Source of the DNA: Adenophora triphylla var. japonica
Lineage: Eukaryota > Streptophyta > Magnoliopsida > Asterales > Campanulaceae
Direction of reading: 5' to 3'
DNA: 64,000 nt
Assembly (NCBI GenBank): GCA_022495995.1
Contig: JAFEMH010007489.1
Span: forward strand, 23,778 to 87,777
The notes beneath the pieces were generated by a model that was not told the DNA's origin, made no database searches, and saw only the letters and a list, made by a program, of their open reading frames with translations. A program made the position numbers and the translations under genes. This document shows positions 23,253-34,571 of this stretch, piece by piece. How positions within the stretch are numbered: position 1 is the stretch's first letter; each line of letters opens with the position of its first letter.

Positions 23253-25112
23253 TCAGAAATCCCTGTAGTTGCTGTCAATGGTTGGGACGGTGTCTCCTCC
23301 GTCTGATTGTGCATCTTGCATGTAATCGTCTTCTGGTTCGGGCCATGGGTCATTTCTGTTGACAATGTGGTCTTGTACTAGCTTGTCTCCTTCTCCAATG
23401 AACGGGAGAAGCATGTTCCAATTTTCTGTTGCCCAGATTTGGGTATAATGTCCTTCTGCCATGAGCTTGTATTTGGGCCAAGGAAAGAATCTCGGGAGCT
23501 CTGGTGTTTTTTGGTATTCTGTAATAGCATTTTTGTGATAATCGTTTAATACATTTTTGTCTATGTATGCTTCACTTTCTTGATCATGGAGCCAAAAAAG
23601 GCTTGAAAAGTCAATGTTTTCTTCAATCTTTATTGCCAGATCAAGTACCTCCTGGTCTATGACTTCGGTGCTCACAAAAATTATTTTTCTTGATGGTCTG
23701 TAGGTATGACTGTCTGCTTCGGGGAAGGATGCGAAAATTTTACATCCCACCATTTTTGGATGAGATTGTACTGCAATATTTCCTGCTACTAATGTGAATT
23801 TTTCTCCAAAGTTGTTGATTATTTTTTCTGTTTTAGGGGTTAACCTAAATTGAACATAATCAATCATTCCATAATGGTAGAATTGAGTGATTAGCTCCTG
23901 TGGCATGTCTGTTTCAACCAAATCAATCTGTAGTAGCAATACTCATGTATCTCTTCCTTCGCTGTTTATTCTCTCTGTTACTTTCACTCCTGTATATTTT
24001 ATCTCACGAAAGACTATCTGCACTATCATTTGTTGTAATTTATATAGGATTAAAGGGAATCCCATACAAATTCTTTTTGAAATCATTTCCTCCAGTTCTT
24101 TGAATCTGTCCAGTACTGGCTGTAATATCTGTCTCCATGGTATGTCAAGAACACGGGCTTTAAAGCTGTTGAAATCCCTGTTGAGAATAGGCTCACAACT
24201 TGCAGCCTTAGACTTTTGTAATCTTTCTTCAAGAACTTTTACCTGTTGTTTCAATAGTTTGTTCTCAACCTGTAACTGTATAACTTGGTTATTCTTTTCT
24301 TTTTGATTTTCTTTTTGAAGAAGTTGTTTCTGTAAGGTTGCAATAACCTCTTCCTGTTTTTTAATGACCTGTTCTGTATTTTCTTTTGTAATTTCAGAAA
24401 ATGTTTTTACCTCTTCGGGTTCTATAAAAAATTTATTGAGCCCGAAGTGCTCTCTGGCTGTATACATTGCTTCTGAAAAACTGTGGAACCCCTTGTAAAG
24501 AGGGCTCGGGCACTGTATATGTTTAGCAACTGTTTCCCATCTGCTAAAAATACCTACTTTTGTTCCACGAAGAACAACATAATGTGAAAATCTTTTGGTT
24601 ATGGGCTTATCGGGGGTTTTTTGGGATGTTTCCAGAAAGAAATATCCCAGAGAGTTTAAAATTTGGACTTTCTTTGTGGATTCGTTTGGAAATGTTTGTA
24701 TGTGCCACAAATTGTCAAGTAAACATTGCTGTCTTTCTGTGAGGTTCATTCCGGAAATGGGTCTGAACTTTTTGTTTTCATCTGTGCAAACGGGTAAAGT
24801 GTTTGTTCCAAAAGTAAGGGTTTTTGTTTGGGCTTGGGCTCTGGGTATAAAATTTTTATCCACCCTAAATTTTGTCGAGCTAGGCCCAGCTTGCTGTGAT
24901 CCATCTTTTCTGTCTAGGGGGTTTCGAATTACCTCCCAGGATGGCCTCCTGTACTGTGGATAGTCTGTTCTTTCTGTCTTAATGATTTCACTGTCAGATG
25001 TATCCAAAGCTTTAGCCTTTTCCATCTGTGGATGCAGCACCATCTTCTTTTTTCCGTTTTTATCCATTTGTTCGAAATAACCTGTTAAGATTTCTTGACA
25101 GCATATCAGCAA
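23253..25112 (-). pseudogene. Pararetroviral inclusion-body / transactivator-like protein
   Basis: One reading frame of about 620 codons split by an in-frame TGA at 23943-23945 (389 residues, then 228). The first part contains a viroplasmin-type segment at about residues 180-235 (VVLRGTKVGIFSRWETVAKH, then YKGFHSFSEAMYTAREHFG). This is the fold shared by caulimovirus P6/TAV and the N-terminus of RNase H1. A lysine/glutamine-rich coiled coil of about 75 residues follows. The ORF start overlaps the end of RT-RNase H by about 50 bases, normal for this family. The C-terminal part (PELPRFFPWPKYKLMAEGHY, acidic tail) is unknown to me. The genus cannot be assigned. Confidence 0.7.
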
Positions 25113-26440
25113 TCATATTATTATTTCCTTTTATATGTTCAAAATTAATAATATATCCACTACCTTGTATTATATTCTGTAAATTTATCCATCTTGTCCT
25201 ATTTACTTTTCTACTTTGGTCATTTTTTATGAATTTTACTATTGCTTCACAATCTGTTCTAACTGTGAATTCTTTATTTAAAAATATTTTAAATTTTTCT
25301 AATGCATTTATTAATGCCTGTATTTCATAATCTAGACTTGTCCAATTCAATCCTGTTTTATTGAAATTTCCACTAGAATAAGAGCATATTTTTTCAGTGT
25401 CTTTAGGAGTATATTTATTAGGTTTACTAAGAAGGATTGCTCCCCATCCTTCTTTACATCCATCTGTTTCTATAATTATATAGTCTGTTACTAAGGGTAA
25501 TTCTAATGGTTTTATTCTTTTCACTCTGTCTTTTATTTCCTTTACCAATTTTATGTCTTCTTTATTAAAATTTCTCTGATCATTTTTTATGGTTTTACTG
25601 TAAAGTGGTCCTACTAACTTTGATAAGTTTGGGATGAATTTTCTTGCATAATTAACTAATCCTAAGAAGGCTTGTATCTGTTTTAAATTTTCAAATTTTT
25701 TCGGAAAATTAATAATTTTTGTTGAGATATGAGGCTGTAATTCTATTTTCCCATTTCCTATTTCTAATCTTAAAAAGGATATTTTTCTTTTAAATAATTC
25801 CATTTTTCTCTTTGATACTACTATCCCATGTATCTTTATTTCATTGAAAACTTGTTTCAAATGTTTTTCATGTTCCTGTAAAGTTTCACTTGCTACTAAA
25901 ATATCATCTATTTAAACCATGCAAAATTCATATTTTAAATATACTGTCCATAAATCTTTGAAATATTGAGGGCGCGTTCTTAAGACCAAAACTTAAAACG
26001 TTCCATTCAAATTGTCCCTCAGAACATGTAAATGCTGTCCATGGTTTAAATTTTTCTTCTAACTTTAATTGATTATATCCTGATTTTAAATCAAACTTAG
26101 AGAATATCTTTTTCTTTTGTATTAAGTTTACCAAAGAATCTTTATTTGGTATGTTATATCCATCATCTTCTGTATTGTCATTAAGTCTTTTATAATTATA
26201 TACTATTCTTGTTTTTCCGCTTTTTATTTCGCTATGGTTTCTAACTAGAAACGCTGCTGATCTATGTGGGCTTTCAGATTTCCTAATTAATTTCTGTTTT
26301 ATCATTTCTGGGATTTGTATTTTAAATTCCTCTTTATCTAACGGACTGTATTCAATGTTAGCTGTTCTGATTGTAATGTCAGAATTTTTTATTTTAAATT
26401 TACATATGTATGTAACCTTTGAGTTTGTAATATCTTCTCC
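25060..26440 (-). pseudogene. Pararetroviral reverse transcriptase-RNase H
   Basis: RT motifs are in order: SPHRSAAFLVRNHSE, RIVYNYKRLND, FSKFDLKSGYNQ, WNVLSFGLKNAPSIFQRFMD, then IDDILVAS, then YARKFIPNLSKL. RNase H follows with IETDGCKEGWGA, YEIQALINAL, VRTDCEAIVKF and NNNMIADMLSR, so its acidic residues are kept. The enzyme is broken exactly at its active site: the frame shifts just upstream (near 25925-25930), and the codon before IDD is a TAA stop (25912-25914). A further stop lies upstream near 26447. The sequence groups with Caulimoviridae rather than gypsy by style (for example SKPNKYTPKDTEKICSYSSG). Reverse transcription by this copy is not possible. Confidence 0.85.
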
Positions 26441-26666
26441 TATTAGTCATATTTTTTCTAGATGTAGAATTATAGGATGATTTATACTTTTTGTTATATC
26501 TGTTCCTTTTTCTAATTCTTGTGTTAGCATATTTGTGAGGAGATTTAAAGTTTCATTTTCTATATGGCATTTTTTATTTTGATTTGATTTTAGAAATTCT
26601 AAGCTACCTAGTCCACCACGCTTCTGTGCGAACTCTGATGTTTGATTATAGCGTAGAGTAGGTATG

Positions 26667-26698
<32 letters not shown>

Positions 26699-26980
26699 TC
26701 CCTTCATTTGATAGTAAAGATAAAGTGGTAATGGATTGATGGGCTGAAAATAATTTAAAGCCCAAAATGTAATCGATATAAAATTTTCAAAATACAACAT
26801 CTAATTTGTAAGCCCGTCAAGCCTGAGCTCGCTCAATGCCTGTTTAAAGCTCACAAAAGCACGTTAATTTGTACCCGCATGGAGCCCGCTATACTGGGCT
26901 CTTGAAATTGAAGCCCGCAACTAAATGAGTTCATACCGGGCTTTGCCAAAGCCCGCGGGCTTTAGGCCCGTGCACACCTA

Positions 26981-27184
26981 TCTGCGAGGGTTTTACCATT
27001 TTTCGAAAATGTTTTACTTAGTAAAAATTACCATTTTTCGAAAATGTTTTACTTAGTAAAAATACGTAAGTCATTTTAGTTAGAAAAGTGGAAAAAATAT
27101 TTTTCGAAAAATATTTTCTCTATTTTTTAGTGCTTACCAAACACTGAAAAATGAGAAAACGTTTTCCCCCAAACAAACGGAGCT
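26981..27184. other. Right arm of the PIF-like element
   Basis: Contains a tandem duplication of about 45 bp (tttttcgaaaatgttttact at about 26998 and 27041) and ends with the inverted terminal repeat. Confidence 0.55.
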
Positions 27185-27660
27185 TTAGTGTTTTACAACT
27201 ATTAGGTTTTCTGCAAAGTAAACTTAATATTTAAGAACCCATTAAACTACTAGGATTAAGAATTTATAATTTTGGTTTGCAATCACTTGTCAAAATCTAG
27301 AGATATTTATTCAAAAGTTTGAATTGAATAGATCGAACAATCACTTGTCAATCACACACACAAATTTAGTTTAAAAACAAATCACATCTACACAGGTGAT
27401 TGTAGTTTAGAAAACTTAGATAAGGATTACCTTTGATGAAACCAACCTTTGATTGATCACATTATTAATTAAGAGCTAAAGTATTGATATACATTACCTA
27501 CATTCCGTATAATAACAAAATTAGCCACTTATATTCATATTTAACATTAATAAAGCTTCAATAATTTGAATAATCTTTCAATGGAATTCTTGATATAAAA
27601 CCTTAATTATGTTATGAAAGGAAAGAAGATGATCCAGAGATACAAAAACCTATTATAAGT

Positions 27661-27673
27661 GTCCTTTTTATAG
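27661..27673 (-). promoter_or_regulatory. TATA box of the Athila-like middle LTR
   Basis: The - strand reads CTATAAAAAGGAC. It lies in the ~120-bp segment missing from the right LTR (deletion at about 33437/33438), so only this LTR keeps its core promoter. Confidence 0.6.
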
Positions 27674-28215
27674 TAGGAGGAAGGAGAGATTCCTAATTGG
27701 AATTCAATTCTGTTAAAAATATGTTAAAATTCAAGTCAAATTTGGATTCAGCACTAAATTCGTCATTATTCTGTCACAGAAGCCCTTGTAGTTGCTGCCA
27801 CAAAATCAAATCCGTCACTATTTTCTTTTGGATCTATCTTTAGTCTTGTGACGGACCAAATATGTCACAAATAATTTGTTACAAAATCAATGGAGCAGTC
27901 GCTCAGTTGGATTCGCTCGGTCACCCTTTTTCTCTGGAATTTTCGTGCAGCCGCTCCCAATCTTGTGGCGGTCGCTCCATTCTTTTCATTTTAGTCACTA
28001 CTACTTCCTCTTTTTCATTTTGGTCCCTCCTTTTCCAATATTTTGCATTTTGGTCCCTGAACTTTATAAAACCAATTTTCTCCTTGTTTTCACCTAATTG
28101 CAATTCAACCCCTATAATTTCAAAACACTTAACAAATACATTAAATTTCCAAGGTTTTTTAACAGAAAATAGGCTTGGAAATATATATTTTGAATGGGTA
28201 AAACCACATTTATCA

Positions 28216-29740
28216 AATACTCCAAAACTTATATTTTGCTTGTACTCGATTAAAACAAAACTAAAATAAACTAAAAACTAACTAACTAATTAAAGCGAAT
28301 AAAATATTTTTAGATTGTTTAATTCACATAATAGGTTGTTAGCCCAAAAAGTCTCAAATCTTACAACACAAATAATCTACAAGTATTATCATGAACATGA
28401 GATTATATTCAAATTGATTCACCTAACTTAAAATTCCCCATCAGATAATAAAAGATAAATGAATCATGGGAGATCAATGTTTATCAAAATAAGATGTTTT
28501 ATATGGTCACTTGTTTCATGATCTAAATCAATAATAATAAGATGAAATTGCACAAGGACACTCATATGCATGTTTAACAAAAATGTCAACCCGGCTACAC
28601 TTTTAGGATCAAATATGGCTTTACGGATTGTAATATATCGCGACAATCGTGGGCTAGGATCACGGTTCCAAATGAAAGTAAGGACATATGAAATCAAGCA
28701 AGTGAAACTAAGAAGCCTTCAACATAAATCCTCACTTTGAATTTAACTCTTCGCTTCATGCTAACCCATTGATTAAATTCCCAAACTTATAATTTTGCAT
28801 ACTTCACACATGAGGTTGATCAACTTTTTTCTTTTAATCACTTTTCACTTCAACATTAGAGAGGGCAAGGCTTTCTTTTCATATTTTTCTTTTCTTTTAC
28901 TTTGCACATATATATCACGAAAAATATGCATTCAATATTTTGCTCAAGCCCCTCTTTTGAATACATAATATAACCATTTTCTTTCTTTTCAACAACCACT
29001 TTCCACTCACCATTGATTTCTCAAACATACCACACAAATTCCCATTCAATCCCTAGTTTCACTTTCTTTAAAAGGTGAGAACATAGTGTATAAGTTAAAA
29101 AGGTAGGATAATGTAGGCTCAAATGAAGGCAAATGGTGGTCTAAGATAATCTCCCTCTAGGTGAGAGATTCCATTCTTTTTCAAGCTCAAAATGGGATTC
29201 TAGCGAAAAAATTTAAGTGAAGAGAAAGTTAAAGGCTCACAACAGGGTTCAAAGAAAATAACCATATATCACTTCACGAGTAGCCTGATTGATATTTTAT
29301 TAACAATCATGCAAACATGTTATAGGGTCCCCGAGAATACAAAAGTGATCCCATATAGGTATTCTAAGTTGGTAACAATGATCAAGAAAGTATAGTATGA
29401 AAGTGAAGGGAGAAGTAATCATACTTTACATGTTTCAATGGAATTATATCCCCATATTAATAATAACACTCAAGATTTTAAAATTGAAGCACACTCAAAT
29501 CATAATAAACTTTAGCCAACAATCCAAAATATGAAAATAATAAAATTTTTAAAATTTTTCTATTTTTTTGAAGGGTGACACTATATAGACTCCCCTATAA
29601 ACCTACAAACTCGGAGAGATATCTACCCCCAAATTCAAGACATGATATGTCCTCACAACATAAAGATTAAGGCATGCCTTGGGTTCAAAGGATAATATGA
29701 TACAACAAACAAAATAAATAAAGCAGTTAAAACATACCTA
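28216..29740 (-). other. Athila-like 3' non-coding region
   Basis: AT-rich sequence between the end of the gag-pro frame and the 3' LTR. No RT, RNase H or integrase motif is visible in any frame. At about 29740-29790 (- strand) lies the GGGAGGTAACCCAA-type block that I recall from the gag-pro/3' boundary of plant Athila-like elements. Confidence 0.5.
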
Positions 29741-29974
29741 ATTGGGTTACCTCCCAATAAGCGCATTTGGTTAAGGTCGTTAACCTGAACATGGCCCCAA
29801 TTCTAGTGGGGGTGTGAGGTGGTCATGTCATCTTTGGCATTTGCTTTCCTTCCTTTAGCCTACCTCATTGCTTCTCGGGCACAAACGCCCACAATTTTCC
29901 ACACATAAGTTCCATTTTTGATTAATTCGGGTGGAACCCATGGAACTTTTGAGGCTTTTTGTTTAGCCTTTTTT

Positions 29975-31425
29975 TTAATTTTCTTGGGGGCCTCTTCCCC
30001 CAAACTCATTGGTTTCTTTCAATTCACAACCTTTCAAAATCTCATTTTCAACACAAATATAAGATTTGTCATCTTGATCATAAATATTTGCAAAGAAAGC
30101 ATCACATACATCAAGAACATAACACTCTTCTACTTTAGCACATGAGTTCATGGATGTAAATTTTTCTAATGACGCTGAGATGATAGATGGATCCAACTTC
30201 TTTTGGAAGTGGTCTAGGGGGTGATGCGGTCCGTTACTCCTATAGTACTTGTCGGTCTTATGTTCCATAGCCATGTTATTTACGTTTGCTCTATCCCTAA
30301 TATTCTCACCGCCATTCAACATATTCTCAAATTCCACACAATCAACCTCATGCACAAAGCTCTCATACACACAATCATCTACCTCATTAACATAGCAACA
30401 TATATCATTGACAATTTGAGATTCTTTAAAAACTGAAATTTCAACTTTTTCATCAAGCACATTCATTGTAAACTTTCCTTCTTTCACATTAATAATGGTG
30501 TCGGTAGTAGCCATGAAAGGACGCCCAATAAGAATGGGTGTTTCACGACTATTACTAACATCATTCTCCATATTAAGCACAACAAAATCCACCGGGATTA
30601 TGAGCTTGTCCACATAGACCAAAATATCCTCCACAATACCCAAGAACGTTTGACCGATCGGTCCGCAAGTTGAAGGGTCATTGTGGTAGATTTAAGCTCA
30701 CCCAATCCTAACATCTTATATACCGAATAAGGCATCAAATTAATTCTAGCACCTAAATCCAACATCGTCTTCACCGATTTGGGATCCCCCAAAGTGATTC
30801 TTATATTAAAACTACTGGGGTCCTTGAGTTTCGATGGGAGGTGGGATTGGATTACGGCGCTCACATTCTTCGACATTACAACTTGTTTACCTCTCCCATA
30901 TCTTTGTTTCCGGGTGTTAAATTCTTTGAAAAACATGACATAAGATAGGATATTTTTAATGACATCCAATAATAGTAAATTTATGTTCACTTTGGAAAAT
31001 ATGTCATATATTTCAGAATATTGTTTTTCTATCTTTTGTCTCATTAATGTACCCGGAAAAGGTACGGGAGGTACATATGGTTTGGGAGGTGAATATTTTT
31101 CAATTTGTTTGTCTCCCAACTCATTTGTACCTTTCTCATTCTCACTTTCAGCATGTTTCATATTAGATCTAAGAGGGGAAGAAGAGAAAGTTGGAACACA
31201 TACCTTATGATTTATTACCTTGACATTCCTCAACGTGGTTATGGCGTTTGCATGCTCCCCTTTTCTTGGGAATGTGCCCGGCTTGTGACTTTGGAGGGCA
31301 TTGGCAAGTTGACTTATTTGTGTTTCCAATTTATTTATTGCCGCCTCATGAGTCTTCCCTTGTTGGATTTGATCCAACCTTAGCCTCTCCAATTGTTGTG
31401 CATGCTCTGATCTTAGCCTCTCCAT
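29975..31425 (-). pseudogene. Athila-like Gag C-terminus and aspartic protease
   Basis: Frame 1 (31425-30598): a charged helix (MERLRSEHAQQLERLRLDQI, then INKLETQISQLANAL), a proline-rich spacer (PPKPYVPPVPFPG), then the protease core MLDLGARINLMPYSVYKMLG and TMTLQLADRS. The catalytic D-L-G-A is present, but the next residue is R where Athila usually has S. The second frame (30643-29975) continues the protease (VDFVVLNMEN, TPILIGRPFMATT), so a single frameshift near 30620-30650 breaks the domain. The tail (FGGRGPQEN) ends before any RT. The total is consistent with a gag-pro-only element. Confidence 0.75.
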
Positions 31426-31512
31426 TTACTCCTCCCATGGTTATTTTTGTTGACCTTGCGGTTGTGGGGGATTCGGTTGAGGTGGAATGGGGTCGAGAGG
31501 TTGATTATTATT

Positions 31513-31815
31513 TCATGAAAAGTTTGGATGATTTCTCCACCCTTGATTGTATGTGTTGGAGTATGGATTATTGTGAGGGGGCCTTGGTTGATATCCATTC
31601 GCTACTTGTGCCTGTTTCATAAAATCAGAAAATTGTGCACTATATGGGCACATGTTAGTGGCATGAGAGTTCAAACCACAAGTAACACATACATCATGAA
31701 TCTTATTAACAAGAGCGGGAGTAACAAAGGAAGCAAGTGTGAAAAGTTGATTAGCTAATTTGGCGACTTTCTTTTCTACCCTATCAACCGCACTTAATTC
31801 ATACATACACCCCAT
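31513..31815 (-). pseudogene. Athila-like Gag zinc-knuckle segment
   Basis: Contains CVTCGLNSHATNMC, a CX2CX4HX4C zinc knuckle for nucleic-acid binding, followed by the Q/N/P-rich tail typical of this Gag (YQPRPPHNNPYSNTYNQGW). It is separated from the upstream core by a stop and from the downstream protease part by frame changes. Confidence 0.75.
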
Positions 31816-31870
31816 TTGTTTTCCCCCTCACTCCCTTCTGTTGGGAGTTAACACCTAGCATCTCAAAATT

Positions 31871-32580
31871 TTATTTTACTTGTTCGGGAGTTTTCTCCCC
31901 TATTGACCCTCCCGCGGCATTATCTACCATGGATTGGTGCATTTGACTTAACCCATCATAAAAAGATTGATTCAAATGGGGTAAGGAAAAGTCATGGTGA
32001 GGACATTGTACTAACAACTTTTTAAATCTTTCCCATGTTTCATGGAATGCCTCACCGGGTTCTTGCTGAAACCCTATAATATTCTGTCTCAATAGAGACA
32101 ATGAAGGATGAGAATAAAATATTTGCATAAAAGCTTGACACATCTTCTTCCATGTGTCTATGCTATTTGGTGCTAATATAGTAATATCATGAATCAATTT
32201 TTAGCTGCGTCTTTAAGTGTGAAAGAAAAACATCGCACCTTTAATTGGTACTCCGTGACTTACGTAGTTAATGGAAAAGCATGGACCATAGTCACATAGT
32301 CACGGAGAAAGTTTAAGGGATCATCCGTATCTATCCCGTGGAAGCTAGGTAAAAGATTAAAATATTGCCCCTTTAACTCATAACTTTGTGTCGCCGGTGA
32401 TAACACAATACAAGATGAGGCGACGTCAATTTTAGGACGAAAATAGTCCTTCGTGTGGGGAATATTTACTTATTCGCCCATATTTATTCCTTTTTCAACT
32501 ACCCCGATGGTAGAAGTTTCAAGGGGATTGTCCCTTTCAAACTTGTCGTTGCTTAAAGAAATCAACTCGAGGTTCAATGA
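31871..32580 (-). pseudogene. Athila-like Gag core
   Basis: The frame at 32197-31871 reads SIDTWKKMCQAFMQIFYSHP, FHETWERFKKLLVQCPHHDF and FYDGLSQMHQSMVDNAAGGS, the hallmark Athila/gypsy Gag core (W-E-R-x-K-x-L-x-x-x-C-P-H-H; F-Y-x-G-L; AAGG). Upstream another frame gives RCFSFTLKDAAKN, the segment normally just before it, so one frameshift lies near 32205. The left homologue is 2707-3539. Confidence 0.85.
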
Positions 32581-32633
32581 TCTACGACCAAGCATAAACA
32601 GTTGAAAATTAAATTGAAGATTGCAAACAAATT

Positions 32634-32650
32634 CCCGACAACGGTGCCAA
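32634..32650 (-). other. Athila-type primer-binding site, right internal region
   Basis: The - strand reads TTGGCACCGTTGTCGGG, a slightly mutated version of the site at 19600-19617, five bases after the LTR end. Confidence 0.75.
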
Positions 32651-32655
32651 AAACT

Positions 32656-33912
32656 TGATAGGGAAAATACTACTTGTTATAAAAATACCTCGCAAGTGCA
32701 CGAGTTATCGCAGTAGTAATATGCACTTGGCAAGGGTCGAATCCATAGGGATTTGTGAACCAACAACTTGACTTTCAACAGTTGCATAAACAAATAAAAG
32801 AAGAGGTTTTGGATTTGATTATTATTCCTACTTAAAACAAGAAATAAACAAAGCAAGTAAACTATTAACGAATACCAAGGAAGAAAGATCTACGGAATGG
32901 GATTCATGCATGTATATCGCACCAATATGCCAATTAATAATACAATCAATAATAGTTGGGGGTTCATCCTCTTTTTAAAAAAATTAGGCGTTCACACGTC
33001 CACAATTTAGTGTTCTACAACTATTAGGATTTCTGCAAAGTCCAATTAATATTTAAGAACCCATTAAATACTAGGATTATGAACCTATAATTTTGGTTTG
33101 CAATCAATTGTCAAAACCTAGATTATATTTATTCAAAAGTTTGAACTGCATAGATCGAACAATCACTTGTCAATCAAACACACAAATTTAGTTTAAAAAC
33201 CAATCACATCTACACATGTGATTGTAGTTTATAAAACTTAGATGAGGATTACTTTTGATGAAGCCAACCTTTTATTGATCACAATATTAATTAAAATCTA
33301 AAGGATTAATATATATTACCTACATTCCGTAGAACAATAAAATTAGCCACTTATATTCATATTTAACATCAATAAAGCTTCAATAATTTGAATAAATCTT
33401 CCAATGGAATTCTTGATATAAAACTTTAATTATGTTACGAATTCAGCACTAAATTCGTCACTATTCTGTCACAGAAGCCCTTGGAGTTGCTGCCACGGAA
33501 TCAAATCCATCACTGTTTTCTTTTGGATCTGCCTTTAATCTTGTGACCGACCAAATTCGTCACAAATAATCTGTTACAAAAAATCAATGGAGCGGTCACT
33601 CAGTTGGATCTGCGCGGTCGCCCTTTTTCTCTGGAATTTCCGTGCGGCCGCTCCCAATCTTGGGGCGGTCGCTCCACTCTTTTCATTTTAGTCACTATTG
33701 TTTACTGTTTTGCACTTTGGTCCCTCCTTTTTCAATATTTTGCATTTTGGTCCTTAAACTTTAAAAAATCAGTTTTTCTCCTTGTTTTCACCTAATTGCA
33801 ATTCAACCCCTGTACTTTCAAAACATTTAATAAATACATTAAATTTTTAGGTTTTTGAACAGAAAATACGTTTGAAAATATATATTTTGAATGGGTAAAA
33901 TCACATTCATCA
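32656..33912 (-). repeat. Athila-like right LTR (5' LTR)
   Basis: About 1,257 bp, from TGAT to ATCA, homologous to the middle LTR. It lacks the ~120-bp promoter segment with the TATA box (junction near 33437). Homology to the middle LTR ends sharply at 33912/28215. Confidence 0.85.
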
Positions 33913-34571
33913 CTAGGCACAACATGTAAGGTGCTTCTAGATATTCGATAGCATACAATGACGAGAAAATGTAACACCCTCGTATCAAAGTCTTTTGATG
34001 TAACGGGCAGAAGCAAATAAAAGGAAGATAAAAGGGATAAATATAAAACACTGTTGAATCACGCATAATTATATAATTACCAGTGATTTTTTTTTAATTC
34101 TCGTATAATCACGCACGATTACTGATAATTGGCATCCAAATGAACCTAAATCACTTTTAGGCAATAGAAAGCACTCATTATCAAAATTCTACTAATCAAA
34201 CACCAATTTTCGAAATTCAACATAACCCTATTTTTATATGGCTTCTACGACTTATAACACAAGTCAAACACCTCTAAAATAACTCTAATATATATGATAA
34301 CCTAATAGATAACTAAAATATCAAAATAAAGTAATAATCTACTTCAAACTATGAAAATACTGCCTCTCAAATGATAATTATGAAACTTACAATAATAATT
34401 AAAATATATCTTATGTAAATCTCTATATTTATCTCCCTCATTTTTCTCTTCTTTGAAAATTTTGTACTCTGAATTTGAAACAACCTATACTTGAATTTGT
34501 AGTCACTGAAAGAGAGCATGTGACATGACTGTCTTTCCACGGGGACTTGGAAATAGAATCTAAAATACATT
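33913..34571. other. AT-rich interval, no gene seen
   Basis: Non-coding. A partial hairpin-like sequence at about 34060-34125 (repeated ataatcacgc/aattac blocks) could be a MITE end. Confidence 0.4.

Larger units (their letters stand above)
22860..26660 (-). mobile_element. Endogenous pararetrovirus (Caulimoviridae) fragment, 3' half
   Basis: On the - strand the order is RT-RNase H (to 25060), an overlapping inclusion-body/transactivator-like ORF (25112-23253), then a non-coding region with a TATA box. This is the order of the 3' half of a caulimovirid genome. Movement protein, coat and protease regions are missing: the homology stops near an (AT)n run at about 26670, a plausible break or junction point. 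Boundaries are approximate. It carries several disabling lesions and is not an intact viral genome. Confidence 0.8.
20822..26980. mobile_element. hAT-like element remnant nested in the PIF-like element
   Basis: The left end TAGGGGTGTGCA and the complement of the right end TAGGTGTGCA form inverted termini of the kind common in plant hAT MITEs. Both subterminal regions are rich in GCCCGC/GGGCTT. TCTGC flanks both sides (20817-20821, 26981-26985); this is five bases, not the eight expected for hAT, so the superfamily is uncertain. It carries two Stowaway MITEs, a fold-back element and a pararetroviral fragment. Confidence 0.5.
19974..27184. mobile_element. PIF/Harbinger-like non-autonomous element, itself interrupted
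   Basis: The termini are inverted: the left end reads GGCTACGTTTGTTT and the complement of the right end reads AGCTCCGTTTGTTT. TTA flanks both ends (19971-19973, 27185-27187), and the uninterrupted target is visible at about 33008-33017 (caatttagtg). The subterminal AAAATG/CGAAAAAT repeats are mirrored at 26990-27150. Left arm 19974-20821 is G-rich low-complexity DNA (ggtggggtaggg-like) with no gene. No transposase is visible. Confidence 0.7.
19624..28215 (-). repeat. Athila-like middle LTR, interrupted
   Basis: The LTR parts are 19624-19973 and 27188-28215 (about 1,378 bp in all). They are homologous to 32656-33912, starting TGAT and ending ATCA. A 7.2-kb PIF-like insertion splits it at a TTA. 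It retains about 120 bp (roughly 27616-27740) that the right LTR lacks. It acts as 3' LTR for the right internal region and 5' LTR for the left one. Confidence 0.85.
2707..33912 (-). mobile_element. Athila-like non-autonomous composite (LTR-gag/pro-LTR-gag)
   Basis: Read on the - strand the order is: right LTR (33912-32656), PBS, gag, zinc knuckle, protease, 3' region (to 28216), middle LTR (28215-19624, interrupted), PBS (19617-19600), then a second leader and gag piece (19599-19539 plus 3544-2707) split by Tat-1. The two internal pieces are clearly homologous; for example 2707-3539 matches about 31724-32575. No reverse transcriptase or integrase is visible, so it is a gag-pro-only, non-autonomous element. 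The arrangement with a shared central LTR is what unequal LTR recombination produces. The left end is truncated at 2707. Confidence 0.75.

Noticed and set aside
23887..25330. + strand ORFs across the EPRV
   Set aside because: Shadows of the viral genes on the - strand.
26930..26980. GC-rich block suggestive of a tRNA or CpG island
   Set aside because: It is the GCCCGC-rich subterminal region of the hAT-like element; no cloverleaf or Pol III boxes.
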